Of a stretch of 39,330 nucleotides of DNA, positions 1-6,964 are shown piece after piece. Location of the stretch: the NCBI GenBank assembly GCA_001464335.1, contig LNEV01000004.1, positions 1 to 39,330 of the forward strand, read 5' to 3'. The translations under genes were made by a program, and so were the position numbers. Within the stretch, counting starts at the first letter, position 1. Each line of letters starts with the position of its first letter. The notes beneath the pieces were generated by a model. That model ran no database searches and was not told where the DNA came from. It worked only from the letters and a program-made list of their open reading frames with translations. Origin of the DNA: Rhizobiales bacterium Ga0077545. Its GTDB lineage: Bacteria > Pseudomonadota > Alphaproteobacteria > Rhizobiales > Methylopilaceae.

Positions 1-1
1 A

Positions 2-82
2 GCTGATGGCAAGAACGCTCCGTTGGCGCTGCTCGACGCTCTCCTCTCGGCTCTAATCTCAAAGGATACCGCCAATGGCTAA
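2..82 (+). CDS. C-terminal end of an unidentified element gene (5' end outside window)
   Basis: Frame 2 is open from the window edge for 26 codons and stops with TAA at 80-82, reading ...PLALLDALLSALISKDTANG. The stop overlaps the ATG of the next gene in the 8-base string ATGGCTAA. The same kind of 8-base overlap recurs at two later junctions in this gene chain, and that is the main reason to accept it as the tail of a real gene. The residues alone suggest no function. A competing frame (3-56) is also open to the edge but lacks this coupling. Confidence 0.5.
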   Translation, partial: ADGKNAPLALLDALLSALISKDTANG

Positions 83-545
83 GGGATTGAGTGAGGCGTT
101 TCCGCACGGATGGAAAACGATGGCAGACGGATCGCACATTCCTCTGACCTCCGAAGAGGCGCAGTCGATGGGCGAAATGGTCGAACGCCACCGGGCCGAG
201 ATCGAGGCGAAATACCCGGATGAGAAGACGACAATTGGCGCACTTACCGACGCCTTCCATCGGCTGCGCGACTTCGGCTGGTGCGAGGCAATCTATTGCC
301 CCAAGGACGGCTCATCGTTCGAGGTGATCGAAGCGGGAAGCTCTGGAGTCCACCGATGCCACTACACGGGCGAATGGCCGGACGGATCGTGGTGGATCGA
401 AGACGATGGCGACCTGTGCCCGTCGCGTCCGATCCTGTTCCGATTGTTCCCGGAAGACGAAGCGAAGCGTAAGGCGCGAATGAAAGCCGTCGCTGAGAGT
501 TTTCGCGCATGCCGCACCGCCCTCGAATCCATAAAGGGGGAGTAG
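75..545 (+). CDS. hypothetical protein of the integrated element (156 aa)
   Basis: An unrecognised soluble protein. ATG 75 is preceded by AAAGGA at 61-66, a good ribosome binding site. The N-terminal third is helical and charged (EMVERHRAEIEAKYP). The middle is rich in Trp, Cys and acidic residues (GWCEAIYCPKDGSSFEVIE, then GEWPDGSWWIEDDGDLCP). This resembles the small phage and island proteins of rhizobia that carry a paired-Cys, WxxD-type fold, but I cannot place it in a named family. No signal peptide or membrane segment is visible. The stop TAG at 543-545 is followed immediately by the ATG of the next gene, so the two are probably co-translated. It lies at the start of a same-strand run ending in the integrase, so it is inferred to be cargo or early-region content of that element. 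Confidence 0.7.
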   Translation: MAKGLSEAFPHGWKTMADGSHIPLTSEEAQSMGEMVERHRAEIEAKYPDEKTTIGALTDAFHRLRDFGWCEAIYCPKDGSSFEVIEAGSSGVHRCHYTGEWPDGSWWIEDDGDLCPSRPILFRLFPEDEAKRKARMKAVAESFRACRTALESIKGE

Positions 546-683
546 ATGGAAGCTCTCGGCATCGTTCTTTGGTTCATGGCTCTTTGGGCGTGGTTCATGC
601 CGGAGCGTTTCGGGCGCTGGATCGGGACGATCATCGCGCATGCCCGCACGGTCCAGACCCCCAACAATGACCAGGAGAGGTGA
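546..683 (+). CDS. small single-pass membrane protein (45 aa)
   Basis: A short open frame beginning at the first base after the preceding stop codon. It encodes 45 residues starting MEALGIVLWFMALWAWFMP. One strongly hydrophobic, Trp-rich segment (about residues 3-18) is followed by a basic, amphipathic stretch (ERFGRWIGTIIAHAR) and a polar tail. That is the layout of a small inner-membrane protein with a cytoplasmic C terminus. Its TGA (681-683) is one base before the next ATG (685), and the ribosome binding site of that next gene, AGGAGAGG at 673-680, lies inside its last codons. The tight packing supports translation. No function can be assigned. Small membrane proteins of this kind are common in prophages (holin-like or accessory), but there is no specific evidence for that here. 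Confidence 0.55.
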   Translation: MEALGIVLWFMALWAWFMPERFGRWIGTIIAHARTVQTPNNDQER

Positions 684-684
684 T

Positions 685-1065
685 ATGGTCGCCTTCAATT
701 TCAAGGCGCGCTTTGCTGACGACGTGCAGAGCGGGCGCAAGACACAGACGATCCGGCGAACGTCTCGCGCTCAACCTGGCGAACGCGTCCAGCTTTACAC
801 CGGCCAGCGAACCAAAGCGTGCCGCAAGCTTGTCGATCCAGACCCGGTGTGCGTGCAGTCCACCTATATCGCCATCCGACCGGGCGGAATCACGCTCGGA
901 GACCGCACCGGATGGCCCGAGGACATCGACGAGTTCGCGCGCCTAGATGGGTTTCGCGACTACGCCGACATGCACACTTGGTTTGCCGAGACTTACGGTG
1001 AGACCCATTTTACGGGCTTCATCACAAAGTGGGCACCCGCTCTTTCGGAGCCTCCCCATGACTAG
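685..1065 (+). CDS. ASCH-domain-like phage/island protein (126 aa)
   Basis: ATG 685 is chosen over the upstream in-frame ATG at 640. The later start has AGGAGAGG at 673-680, 4 bases upstream, and it avoids overlapping the 45-aa gene. The N terminus reads VAFNFKARFADDVQSGRKTQ then TIRR and PGERVQLYTGQRTKACRKL. This is the pattern of ASCH-like (RNA-binding PUA-fold) proteins found in many phages: an F-K-x-x-F entry, a GRKTQTIRR basic patch, and a PGxxxxLYTGxR strand. The C-terminal half carries a WPEDIDEFARLDGF segment. Assignment to ASCH is by motif reading only. A role in RNA or modified-nucleotide binding is known for relatives, not shown here. Its final codons overlap the next start in ATGACTAG. 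Confidence 0.6.
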   Translation: MVAFNFKARFADDVQSGRKTQTIRRTSRAQPGERVQLYTGQRTKACRKLVDPDPVCVQSTYIAIRPGGITLGDRTGWPEDIDEFARLDGFRDYADMHTWFAETYGETHFTGFITKWAPALSEPPHD

Positions 1066-1402
1066 GAGAGAAGACGTGGATGACAGCCTGAGCATGGCGG
1101 CCCTGGTGCAGAAAATCGGGGAAGTCAGCGAAGCTGTCGCTTGGCAGGCTGGCGTCGGCGCGATGGAAACTGCGGGCCAAATTCTGTCTGTACTCTACGC
1201 GAAACCCGACCTCATAGCCCGATTTATGGCCGAAGGCAGCGGCATGATGATCGACGGCAGTCTCGACGTGCGAAATGGCCGCTTGTCATATTACACGGCC
1301 AACGGGTCGATTCATACCCCGCGCAGCCTTCGCATCAGCGATCAGGTTAGGCAGATTTCCGACGCTGCTCTTGCTGAAAAAGGAGCATCCGATGGTCAAT
1401 AA
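1058..1402 (+). CDS. hypothetical protein of the integrated element (114 aa)
   Basis: An unrecognised protein. Two starts compete. ATG 1058 overlaps the previous stop in ATGACTAG (MTRREDVDDSL...). GTG 1076 sits 5 bases after AGGAGAG. I prefer 1058 because the identical 8-base overlap occurs at 1642, where the next protein also begins MTR. The N-terminal half is helical and Ala/Val-rich (KIGEVSEAVAWQAGVGAMET), and it continues into a LIARFMAEGSGMMIDGSLDV segment. The C-terminal half is polar (GRLSYYTANGSIHTPRSLRI). There is no signal peptide and no catalytic motif. The stop TAA at 1400-1402 overlaps the next ATG by 11 bases, again indicating translational coupling within the element's gene chain. 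Confidence 0.6.
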   Translation: MTRREDVDDSLSMAALVQKIGEVSEAVAWQAGVGAMETAGQILSVLYAKPDLIARFMAEGSGMMIDGSLDVRNGRLSYYTANGSIHTPRSLRISDQVRQISDAALAEKGASDGQ

Positions 1403-1649
1403 CCCCGTTGAAGCGGTCGCGCAGGCAATGGCCAAAAGCGACTTTGAGGACGATGGCGAAGCATGGATTTTCATGATTGACAGCCAGCGCGACCGCTACC
1501 GAGCCGCCGCCCGCGCTGCCGTTAAAGCGCTGCGCGAACCTACGCCGTATATGGCGTCTCGGGGCTTTATCGCTGACGAATGCACAGACCCGATGAGCAT
1601 CTTCCGCGCTATGATCGATGCGGCTCTCGTGGAGTCCACCCATGACTAG
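1392..1649 (+). CDS. small hypothetical element protein (85 aa)
   Basis: Start ATG 1392 is supported by AAGGAG at 1380-1385. The frame is open further upstream to 1275, but that would overlap the previous gene extensively. The protein begins MVNNPVEAVAQAMAKSDFED and has a helical basic middle (DRYRAAARAAVKALREPTP) and a C-terminal SIFRAMIDAALVESTHD. The layout resembles the short phage-encoded proteins that start with an '(A)QAMAKxDfe(d)Dge.W' stretch and contain 'R.RYRAAARAAL.AL', which are common in rhizobial prophages and have no known role. The stop TAG at 1647-1649 overlaps the following ATG by 8 bases. No function is proposed. Confidence 0.6.
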   Translation: MVNNPVEAVAQAMAKSDFEDDGEAWIFMIDSQRDRYRAAARAAVKALREPTPYMASRGFIADECTDPMSIFRAMIDAALVESTHD

Positions 1650-1941
1650 GAGCGCTGGGATAGAGCCGAGGCTGATTGCACCGCGAGCGGCCGCGGAATC
1701 GCTCGGCATGTCCGAGAAGACCTTGCGCCTTCACGTGCGCGCCGGGGACATCCGCTATGTCCTGATTGGACAAGGGCGAAAAAGAAAGCATCGTATGTTC
1801 GCGCAGGAAGACCTGGCCGAATTCATCGAGAGCCGCCGCCAAAGGGACGTCGTATGTCAGTCTACAAGCCCTCGAAGAGCCCGTTCTACCACTACGATTT
1901 CCAACTCCAAGGTTATCGATTTCACGGCTCTACTGGATTAA
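1642..1941 (+). CDS. excisionase-like helix-turn-helix protein (99 aa)
   Basis: A small DNA-binding protein of the HTH_17/excisionase type. The N-terminal core IAPRAAAESLGMSEKTLRLH reads as helix-turn-helix, the wing RAGDIRYVLIG-RKRKHRMFA follows, and then QEDLAEFIESRRQR. Proteins like this upstream of tyrosine integrases usually act as recombination directionality factors or as repressors. That role is inferred from family and position. The start at ATG 1642 overlaps the previous stop (ATGACTAG). The last 88 bases (1854-1941) overlap the start of the integrase in another frame and encode a polar Ser/Thr/Arg tail ending KVIDFTALLD. That ending resembles the tail seen on other rhizobial HTH proteins of this kind, so the long overlap is probably genuine and not an overrun. 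Confidence 0.75.
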   Translation: MTRSAGIEPRLIAPRAAAESLGMSEKTLRLHVRAGDIRYVLIGQGRKRKHRMFAQEDLAEFIESRRQRDVVCQSTSPRRARSTTTISNSKVIDFTALLD

Positions 1942-2993
1942 CGGCCAAGCGGGCGGCCGAGCGGTTCGAGGAGGACCGCCGCGAAGAGGCCGAGCAGAAG
2001 ATCGAGACTGCAAAGAAGCAGGGCAGCGAGCCCATGACCTTTGCTGTAGCCGCAGGGCGTTTCTACCATGAGGTCGGTCGATACCATGCCGGCGAAGGCG
2101 CCAAAAATACCCGACGCGCGCTCATGTGGCTTCGCGGCGAACTGGGCGAGACCATTCTTTTATCTGACATTTCTGACGGGCTTGTTGCCGAGGTCGTGGC
2201 GCGGCGAAGAGCGTACCGGGCGAAGGGGTCGGAGCGCACTGTCACCAACGCGACCGTGAACCGCTCCTGCACTGAGCCTCTCCGAAAAGTGATCAACAGA
2301 GCCCGCGATGTCTGGGGGCAGACCGTCCAGAACATCCGATGGGACGTTCACATGCTGAGCGAGCCGAAGGAGCGGACGCGCGAACTGTCGGCCGACGAAG
2401 AGACCAAGCTAGACGGTGCAATTCGCGAAGACTATCTGCCTCTTTACAGGTTCGCCGTTCTGACGGGCCTGCGAATGTCGGAGTGCCTTCGGTTGACCTG
2501 GCCGGACATCGATTGGGGAGCGCGCTTGATCCGCGTTCATGGGAAGGGCGGAAAGGTCGCCGCGATCCCGCTCGAGCCAGATGTCCGGGATCTTCTGTTC
2601 CCGCTTCAGGGACGTCACGAATCCGTCGTCTTCTGCTATCGGGCGGCGCGCGCCGCGCCCGGCCGAGCACGCGGAAGTTGGTTGCCGATCACGCTCAGCG
2701 GTCTCAAGACCCGATGGCGCCGAGATCGCGCCCGGTCAGGCATCAAGGACTATCGCTGGCATGACCACCGGCACACCGCCGCGACCCGCGTGCTGCGCGC
2801 CTCTGGCAACCTGAAGGCCGTCCAGAAGCTGCTGCGCCATTCCGACATCGCGACCACGACGAAGTATGCGCACGTTACCGATGACGATCTGCGCGCCGCA
2901 CTCAATTCTGCAGCGATATCCCGGACAAAGTCCCGAACCGCTTTAGAAGTTCCCAATCAAGATATTGATAAGATAGAGGGAAATGGGAATTAG
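1854..2993 (+). CDS. int: tyrosine site-specific integrase (phage/ICE type, 379 aa)
   Basis: Catalyses integration and excision of the element through a covalent 3'-phosphotyrosine intermediate. The catalytic residues are in order: Arg207 (TGLRMSE), the Lys beta-hairpin (VHGKGGKVAAIPL), His303-x-x-Arg306 (WHDHRH), His329 (LLRHSD) and the nucleophile Tyr338 (TTTKYAHV). The N-terminal part (about 1-55) is a short arm-type DNA-binding region, and residues about 60-170 form a SAM-like core-binding domain (helical, GRYHAGEGAKNTRRALMWLR). Full length for the family. The start lies inside the HTH gene, so expression of the two is coupled. The C terminus ends immediately beside the tRNA-Pro fragment at 2994-3041, the usual position of an integrase next to its attachment site. 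The element therefore extends leftward out of the window. Confidence 0.95.
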   Translation: MSVYKPSKSPFYHYDFQLQGYRFHGSTGLTAKRAAERFEEDRREEAEQKIETAKKQGSEPMTFAVAAGRFYHEVGRYHAGEGAKNTRRALMWLRGELGETILLSDISDGLVAEVVARRRAYRAKGSERTVTNATVNRSCTEPLRKVINRARDVWGQTVQNIRWDVHMLSEPKERTRELSADEETKLDGAIREDYLPLYRFAVLTGLRMSECLRLTWPDIDWGARLIRVHGKGGKVAAIPLEPDVRDLLFPLQGRHESVVFCYRAARAAPGRARGSWLPITLSGLKTRWRRDRARSGIKDYRWHDHRHTAATRVLRASGNLKAVQKLLRHSDIATTTKYAHVTDDDLRAALNSAAISRTKSRTALEVPNQDIDKIEGNGN

Positions 2994-3041
2994 ACCCGCA
3001 TTCCCCCAGACTAGTGCGCTAACCGGGCTGCGCTACGCCCC
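2994..3041 (-). pseudogene. interrupted tRNA-Pro(GGG), 5' half only; probable attachment-site junction
   Basis: On the minus strand 3041 to 3005 reads as the 5' half of a tRNA-Pro: acceptor CGGGGCG, D-arm GCGC-AGCCCGGTTA-GCGC, anticodon stem CTAGT and loop CTGGGGG (anticodon GGG). The 3' side then fails. The expected stem partner ACTAG is replaced by AATGC. GGGTC, which would be the variable region, still matches, but no T-arm and no CGCCCCG acceptor partner follow. The break lies at the anticodon stem, right beside the integrase stop codon, so this is best read as the chromosomal side of an integration junction. The remaining stretch up to 3270 holds no gene that I can see. The missing 3' half would be expected beyond the left edge of the window. 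Confidence 0.75.
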
Positions 3042-3270
3042 GACGCGCAAACCCCTAGAGCATCGCTCACGGTTTTAAAAGCCAAGAATACAAACCCGCG
3101 AAAGTTCGCTTCGCTTTCCATCTGGACTGCCCCCGAGCTGACGCGAAACGATCATAATTTCGCCCCGAGGCACGCACCATCCTGCGGCCTGTAAGCAACA
3201 GGTAAGGTTAACCCTTGCCTATAGTTCAACCGACTGTCCCACAGTCGGAGAGATCGGGGGATCTCGGGGG

Positions 3271-3555
3271 ATGACTTACGGAACCAAATCGCCGCGAGGC
3301 GACTCGATTCGCATGAGTGTGCGTCTCGTCGTCGACAATTCGCTTGAGAATGAGCCGCTCCGGCCAAGCCGGACAGAGGCAGTGCAGGAAGTCGCGTTTG
3401 CGATGCGGAGCTTTCAGGCCGTGATGCGGCAGCATTGCGCCGGACAGCTCAGCGAAAAGGATGCGCTGACGGCGTTCTACGGCATCATCGACCATGACGA
3501 GATGAACGCGGCGCTCGAAATCATCGAGCGCAACCGGCAGCCGCTCAACTTCTGA
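3271..3555 (+). CDS. small hypothetical protein (94 aa)
   Basis: An unrecognised protein on the chromosomal side of the attachment site, convergent with the MerR gene. It starts at ATG 3271 after two copies of GGGGGAT (3255-3261 and 3267-3273). An alternative start is ATG 3313 (MSVRLVVDNS), which would remove a polar leader of 14 residues. The body is helical: EAVQEVAFAMRSFQAVMRQ, then LSEKDALTAFYGIIDHDEM and AALEIIERNRQPLNF. There are no Cys clusters, signal peptide or membrane segment. A short all-helical protein of this kind could be a small regulator or adaptor, but nothing in the sequence says which. Confidence 0.55.
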   Translation: MTYGTKSPRGDSIRMSVRLVVDNSLENEPLRPSRTEAVQEVAFAMRSFQAVMRQHCAGQLSEKDALTAFYGIIDHDEMNAALEIIERNRQPLNF

Positions 3556-3578
3556 CGCTCAACAGGAAAAGCGGCGGC

Positions 3579-4367
3579 TCAGCCGTCCAGAGCGCGGCGC
3601 AGATCCGTCAGTTCACGCAAAACCTGCTCCAGCTTCTTGCGTGCCTCGGGAGAAAGAGAAGTCTCTTCGTCGTCTTCGTCTTCGTCTTCGTCGTCGTCCT
3701 CTTCCTCGTCGTCATCTTCTTCGACGTCTACGTCCTCGGCGGATTCCTCTTCCTCGTCGGTCTCGTCTTCAACTTCGTCCGAGCCGTCGGTGTCCTCGTC
3801 ATCCGCCTCCTCCTCGGCGTCGTCCTCGAGCACGTCCTCCTCTTCGGATTCGTCATCCTCGGCCGAATCGTCTTCGATCTCGATTTCCTCGTCGTCCGCA
3901 GGCGGCGCGTCTCGGGTTGCGAGGATGGGTTCGAAATTCGGCCGCCGGCCGGTGATCGTGGAGGTGGGCGCGTAGATGTCCGGCCCGTCGTCACCTTCGT
4001 CGAAGAGCGGTTCCAGGGTGCGCGTCCGGCCGGGTTTGGGCGCATAGGCCTCCGGCGTTTGCGGGGCGTCGCCCGAACTTTTGGGCTCGGACACCTCGTC
4101 CTGCCACAACCCCATCACATAGCGCAGCCCCTGCTCGCGCAGGATCCGCTGGACGCCCTTGATCGTGTAGCCTTCGCCGTAAAGCAGATGCCGGATGCCG
4201 CGCAGCAGCAGCACATCGTCCGGACGGTAATAACGCCGGCCGCCGCCGCGCTTCAGCGGCTTGATCTGGCTGAAACGGGTTTCCCAAAAGCGCAGCACGT
4301 GCTGCGGAAGATCGAGATCTTCGGCGACTTCGCTGATCGTGCGGAATGCGTCAGGAGACTTGGTCAT
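3579..4367 (-). CDS. MerR-family regulator with long acidic tail (262 aa)
   Basis: A DNA-binding regulator of the MerR superfamily that conventionally follows ihfA in alphaproteobacteria. Residues 8-75 form the winged HTH ([20 protein letters not shown], then [40 protein letters not shown]). There are no metal-binding cysteines, so it is not a metal sensor. Residues 158-236 are extraordinarily acidic: 60 of 79 residues are Asp or Glu. A short helical, mixed-charge C terminus ([20 protein letters not shown]) follows the acidic run and looks conserved. The acidic tract makes the opposite strand a pyrimidine-rich tandem-like run, with spurious poly-Ser frames. The gene lies 52 bases after ihfA and may be co-transcribed with it. 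Target genes are unknown. Confidence 0.85.
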   Translation of the reverse strand: MTKSPDAFRTISEVAEDLDLPQHVLRFWETRFSQIKPLKRGGGRRYYRPDDVLLLRGIRHLLYGEGYTIKGVQRILREQGLRYVMGLWQDEVSEPKSSGDAPQTPEAYAPKPGRTRTLEPLFDEGDDGPDIYAPTSTITGRRPNFEPILATRDAPPADDEEIEIEDDSAEDDESEEEDVLEDDAEEEADDEDTDGSDEVEDETDEEEESAEDVDVEEDDDEEEDDDEDEDEDDEETSLSPEARKKLEQVLRELTDLRRALDG

Positions 4368-4419
4368 TTGCGGACTCGGTCGACATCAGCATCCAAGCGA
4401 CAGGGATTCGCTGGAAGGA

Positions 4420-4731
4420 TCAATCCTCTTCCGTGACCTCTTCGCCGTTTATCCGGCCCTTCAGAATGTTGCTCGGCTTGAAGACGAGCACTTTGCGCGG
4501 CGGGATCGGCACTTCCTGACCGCTCTTGGGATTGCGGCCGATCCGCTGGCCCTTGGGCCGGACGACAAAGGAGCCAAAGGAGGAGAGCTTGACGACTTCG
4601 CCCTTCTCCAGGCAGTCGGCAATTTCATCCAGAACCATTTCGACAAGAGCCGCCGATTCGGTCCGCGACAGTCCGACCTTCTGGTAGACGGCTTCGCTGA
4701 GATCTGCTCGCGTGACAGTCTTTGTGGTCAT
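4420..4731 (-). CDS. ihfA: integration host factor subunit alpha
   Basis: Architectural DNA-bending protein that pairs with IhfB and is used in recombination, replication and sigma54-dependent transcription. At 103 aa it has the normal length. It shows the HU/IHF fold: helical N terminus ([20 protein letters not shown]), then the signature [20 protein letters not shown] and the DNA-inserting arm [20 protein letters not shown]. The Pro in the beta-arm (EVPIP) is the intercalating residue in the family. ATG 4731 follows a near-perfect AAGGAGGG ribosome binding site (4736-4743). It is the third gene of plsX-fabH-ihfA and has its own likely promoter in the 83-base gap. Tyrosine integrases commonly need IHF, though that link is generic. 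Confidence 0.97.
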   Translation of the reverse strand: MTTKTVTRADLSEAVYQKVGLSRTESAALVEMVLDEIADCLEKGEVVKLSSFGSFVVRPKGQRIGRNPKSGQEVPIPPRKVLVFKPSNILKGRINGEEVTEED

Positions 4732-4776
4732 GGGGTCCCTCCTTGGGGATCGTTATTGTTTGTTACCACAGGGAAA

Positions 4777-4804
4777 ATCCTAACCGTCCAGCACGATTGG
4801 TCAA
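4777..4804 (-). promoter_or_regulatory. candidate sigma70 promoter of ihfA
   Basis: Reading the minus strand, TTGACC (4804-4799) is followed by a 16-base spacer and TAGGAT (4782-4777), 4 of 6 matches to the -10 consensus. It lies 46 bases before the ihfA start, after the fabH stop. A hairpin TGGTGA-cag a-TCACCA-type repeat at 4805-4820 straddles the fabH stop codon just upstream and might separate the two transcripts. This is a consensus match only. Confidence 0.35.
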
Positions 4805-4814
4805 TGGTGATCTG

Positions 4815-5795
4815 TCACCAGCGCATGAGGGCCGACGCCCATGTGAAGCCGCCGCCCATGGCCTCCAGCATCACGAGATCCCCCTTTTTGATCCGTCCGT
4901 CGGCATAGGCGACCGACAGCGCAAGCGGGATCGATGCGGCCGATGTGTTGCCGTGGCGGGCGACCGTGATGACCACTTTTTGCGGCGCAATGCCGAGCTT
5001 GTCGGCGCTGGAATCGATGATGCGCTTGTTGGCCTGGTGCGGCACGAACCAGTCGAGATCGCCCGAGCTGAACCCCGTCGCCTGATAGGCATCGGTGATG
5101 ACGTCGGTGATCATGCCGACGGCGTGCTTGAAGACTTCTTTGCCTTCCATCGTCAATGTACCGACAGTCCCCGTGGAGGACGGGCCGCCGACCGTGCACA
5201 GCTTGGAGCCGTGGCGTCCATCGGAGCGGATATGGGTCGTCAGTACACCGCGATCGGTCTTCACATCGCCGGGCTGGTCCTGCGCCTCGAGCACGACGGC
5301 CCCTGCCCCGTCGCCGAACAGGACGCAGGTCGTGCGGTCGGTCCAGTCCACGATGCGCGACAGCGTGTCCGCACCGATGACGATCGCGCGCCTGTGGCTG
5401 CCGGATGCGAGGAATTTGTCGGCGATGGTGACGCCGTAGATGAAGCCCGAACAGACGGCCTGCACGTCGAACGCCGCGCCATGCGCCATGCCGAGCGCGG
5501 CCTGGATCTGCGTTGCGGTGGAGGGAAAGGTCAGGTCCGGCGTGGTCGTCGCGACGATGACGAGATCGACATCCGCCGATGTCAGCCCCGCATCCGCCAG
5601 CGCGGCCTGCGCGGCCTTGAGGCCAAGGGTGGATGTCGTTTCACCGTCGCCCGCGATGTAACGCTGGCGGATGCCGGTGCGCTGGACGATCCACTCGTCG
5701 GAAGTGTCGACCTTTTCGGCAAGCTCCGCATTGGTAACGACACGCGCGGGCAGCGCGCTTCCGACGCCGAGCACAACAGAACGCTTGATGGTCAC
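4815..5795 (-). CDS. fabH: 3-oxoacyl-[acyl-carrier-protein] synthase III
   Basis: Condenses acetyl-CoA with malonyl-ACP to start type II fatty acid synthesis in the cytoplasm. The 326-aa length is normal. The catalytic triad is visible: Cys115 (VQAVCSGF), His253 (WFVPHQAN) and Asn283 ([10 protein letters not shown]), and the C-terminal GGGFTWAS is the family's closing motif. The start is GTG at 5795, which overlaps the plsX stop in GTGA, so translation of the two is coupled. plsX-fabH is a classic pair linking fatty acid initiation to phospholipid synthesis. Downstream, ihfA follows after 83 bases. Confidence 0.97.
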   Translation of the reverse strand: MTIKRSVVLGVGSALPARVVTNAELAEKVDTSDEWIVQRTGIRQRYIAGDGETTSTLGLKAAQAALADAGLTSADVDLVIVATTTPDLTFPSTATQIQAALGMAHGAAFDVQAVCSGFIYGVTIADKFLASGSHRRAIVIGADTLSRIVDWTDRTTCVLFGDGAGAVVLEAQDQPGDVKTDRGVLTTHIRSDGRHGSKLCTVGGPSSTGTVGTLTMEGKEVFKHAVGMITDVITDAYQATGFSSGDLDWFVPHQANKRIIDSSADKLGIAPQKVVITVARHGNTSAASIPLALSVAYADGRIKKGDLVMLEAMGGGFTWASALMRW

Positions 5796-6847
5796 GATTG
5801 AGCGGCTCCTACCGCGGTGCTGTCCCGGTTACGGTCATATGTCTGCAAACCAGCCGAAATCTTGGCGAGAAGTTCGTAGCGGGCCATGTCATGCCCGACT
5901 TCCACGGCGGCGGCAAACCCCTGCGCGTTGGTGCCGCCATGGCTCTTGATGACGACGCCGTTCACGCCGAGAAACACGGCGCCGTTGGAATTGTTCGGGT
6001 CGAGCCGCATGCGCAGGGCATCGAAAGCGGGCTTTGCGAGCAGATAGCCGAGCTTGGCGCGCCAGCTCGACGACATGGCGTCGCGCAGGAACCGGGCGAT
6101 CTGCCGCGCAGTGCCTTCGGCCGTCTTCAGCGCGATGTTTCCGGTAAAGCCCTCGGTGACGACCACATCCACCGTTCCCTTGCCGATGTCGTCGCCCTCG
6201 ACGAAGCCGTGATAGACGAGATCGCTGTCATGGGCGCGCAGGATCGCGGCGGCCTCCTTGACCTGCTCGATCCCCTTCATCTCCTCGACGCCGACATTCA
6301 GAAGCCCGACCGTCGGCTTTTCGACATCGAAGACGATGCGCGCCATGGCGCTGCCCATGACGGCGAAATCGACAAGCTGGCGCCCGTCCGCGCCGATCGT
6401 TGCGCCCATGTCGAGCACCACGCTCTCGCCGCGCGATGTCGGCCAGATGGCCGCAAGCGCGGGGCGTTCGACGCCCGCCATGGTCTTGAGATTGAGCGCC
6501 GCCATCAGCATCAGGGCGCCGGTGTTTCCGGCGGAAACAGCGACATCGGCCTGCCCGTTCTTCACCGCGTCGATCGCGAGCCACATGCTCGATGTCTTGC
6601 GCCCCTGGCGCAGCGCCTGGCTCGGCTTGTCGTCCATACGCACGGCAACATCGGTATGCACGATGCTCGACGCCGCCTTCAGCGCGGGGTGCTTGTCGAG
6701 AAACGGGGCCACCGCTTTCTCGTCGCCGAAAAAGATGAAGCGGCTGTCGGGCTTGCGCTCGAGCGCAAGGGCCGCACCCGGAACGACAACGGACGGACCG
6801 TGATCGCCACCCATGGCATCAAGCGCAAATCGGACAGGTTCAGGCAT
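5792..6847 (-). CDS. plsX: phosphate acyltransferase PlsX
   Basis: Makes acyl-phosphate from acyl-ACP and phosphate, the first step of the PlsX/PlsY route to lysophosphatidate. It acts as a peripheral inner-membrane protein. I place the start at ATG 6847 ([18 protein letters not shown]), where the family begins. The frame runs a further 31 codons upstream, but those are Arg-rich and unlike the family. Motifs: [16 protein letters not shown] at the N terminus, [28 protein letters not shown], and [18 protein letters not shown]. Its 351 aa is typical. The last codon overlaps the GTG of fabH. The 117-base gap to yceD contains two strong hairpins. Confidence 0.96.
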   Translation of the reverse strand: MPEPVRFALDAMGGDHGPSVVVPGAALALERKPDSRFIFFGDEKAVAPFLDKHPALKAASSIVHTDVAVRMDDKPSQALRQGRKTSSMWLAIDAVKNGQADVAVSAGNTGALMLMAALNLKTMAGVERPALAAIWPTSRGESVVLDMGATIGADGRQLVDFAVMGSAMARIVFDVEKPTVGLLNVGVEEMKGIEQVKEAAAILRAHDSDLVYHGFVEGDDIGKGTVDVVVTEGFTGNIALKTAEGTARQIARFLRDAMSSSWRAKLGYLLAKPAFDALRMRLDPNNSNGAVFLGVNGVVIKSHGGTNAQGFAAAVEVGHDMARYELLAKISAGLQTYDRNRDSTAVGAAQS

Positions 6848-6874
6848 GGAGGCTGCTGCGTTTCCAACACCCGC

Positions 6875-6930
6875 GCGGCGCCGGAACCGGCGCCGCCTCG
6901 CGGAGCGCGCGGACAATAGACAATGTCCGC
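6875..6930. repeat. two adjacent hairpins in the yceD-plsX spacer
   Basis: The first is a 10-bp perfect inverted repeat, GCGGCGCCGG-AA-CCGGCGCCGC (6875-6896). The second is a 7-bp one, GCGGACA-N8-TGTCCGC (6909-6930). Neither is followed by a T-run on the minus strand, so they do not look like a simple intrinsic terminator. They could be an RNA processing or stabilising element between yceD and plsX. Confidence 0.6.
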
Positions 6931-6964
6931 AGGCGCGCAAGTCTTCGCGGTAAAGCTCTGTTTT

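Noticed and set aside
3637..3975. Plus-strand frames of poly-Ser or Arg/Pro composition
   Set aside because: They are antisense shadows of the Asp/Glu-rich tail of the MerR gene; GAx codons read as TCx on the other strand.
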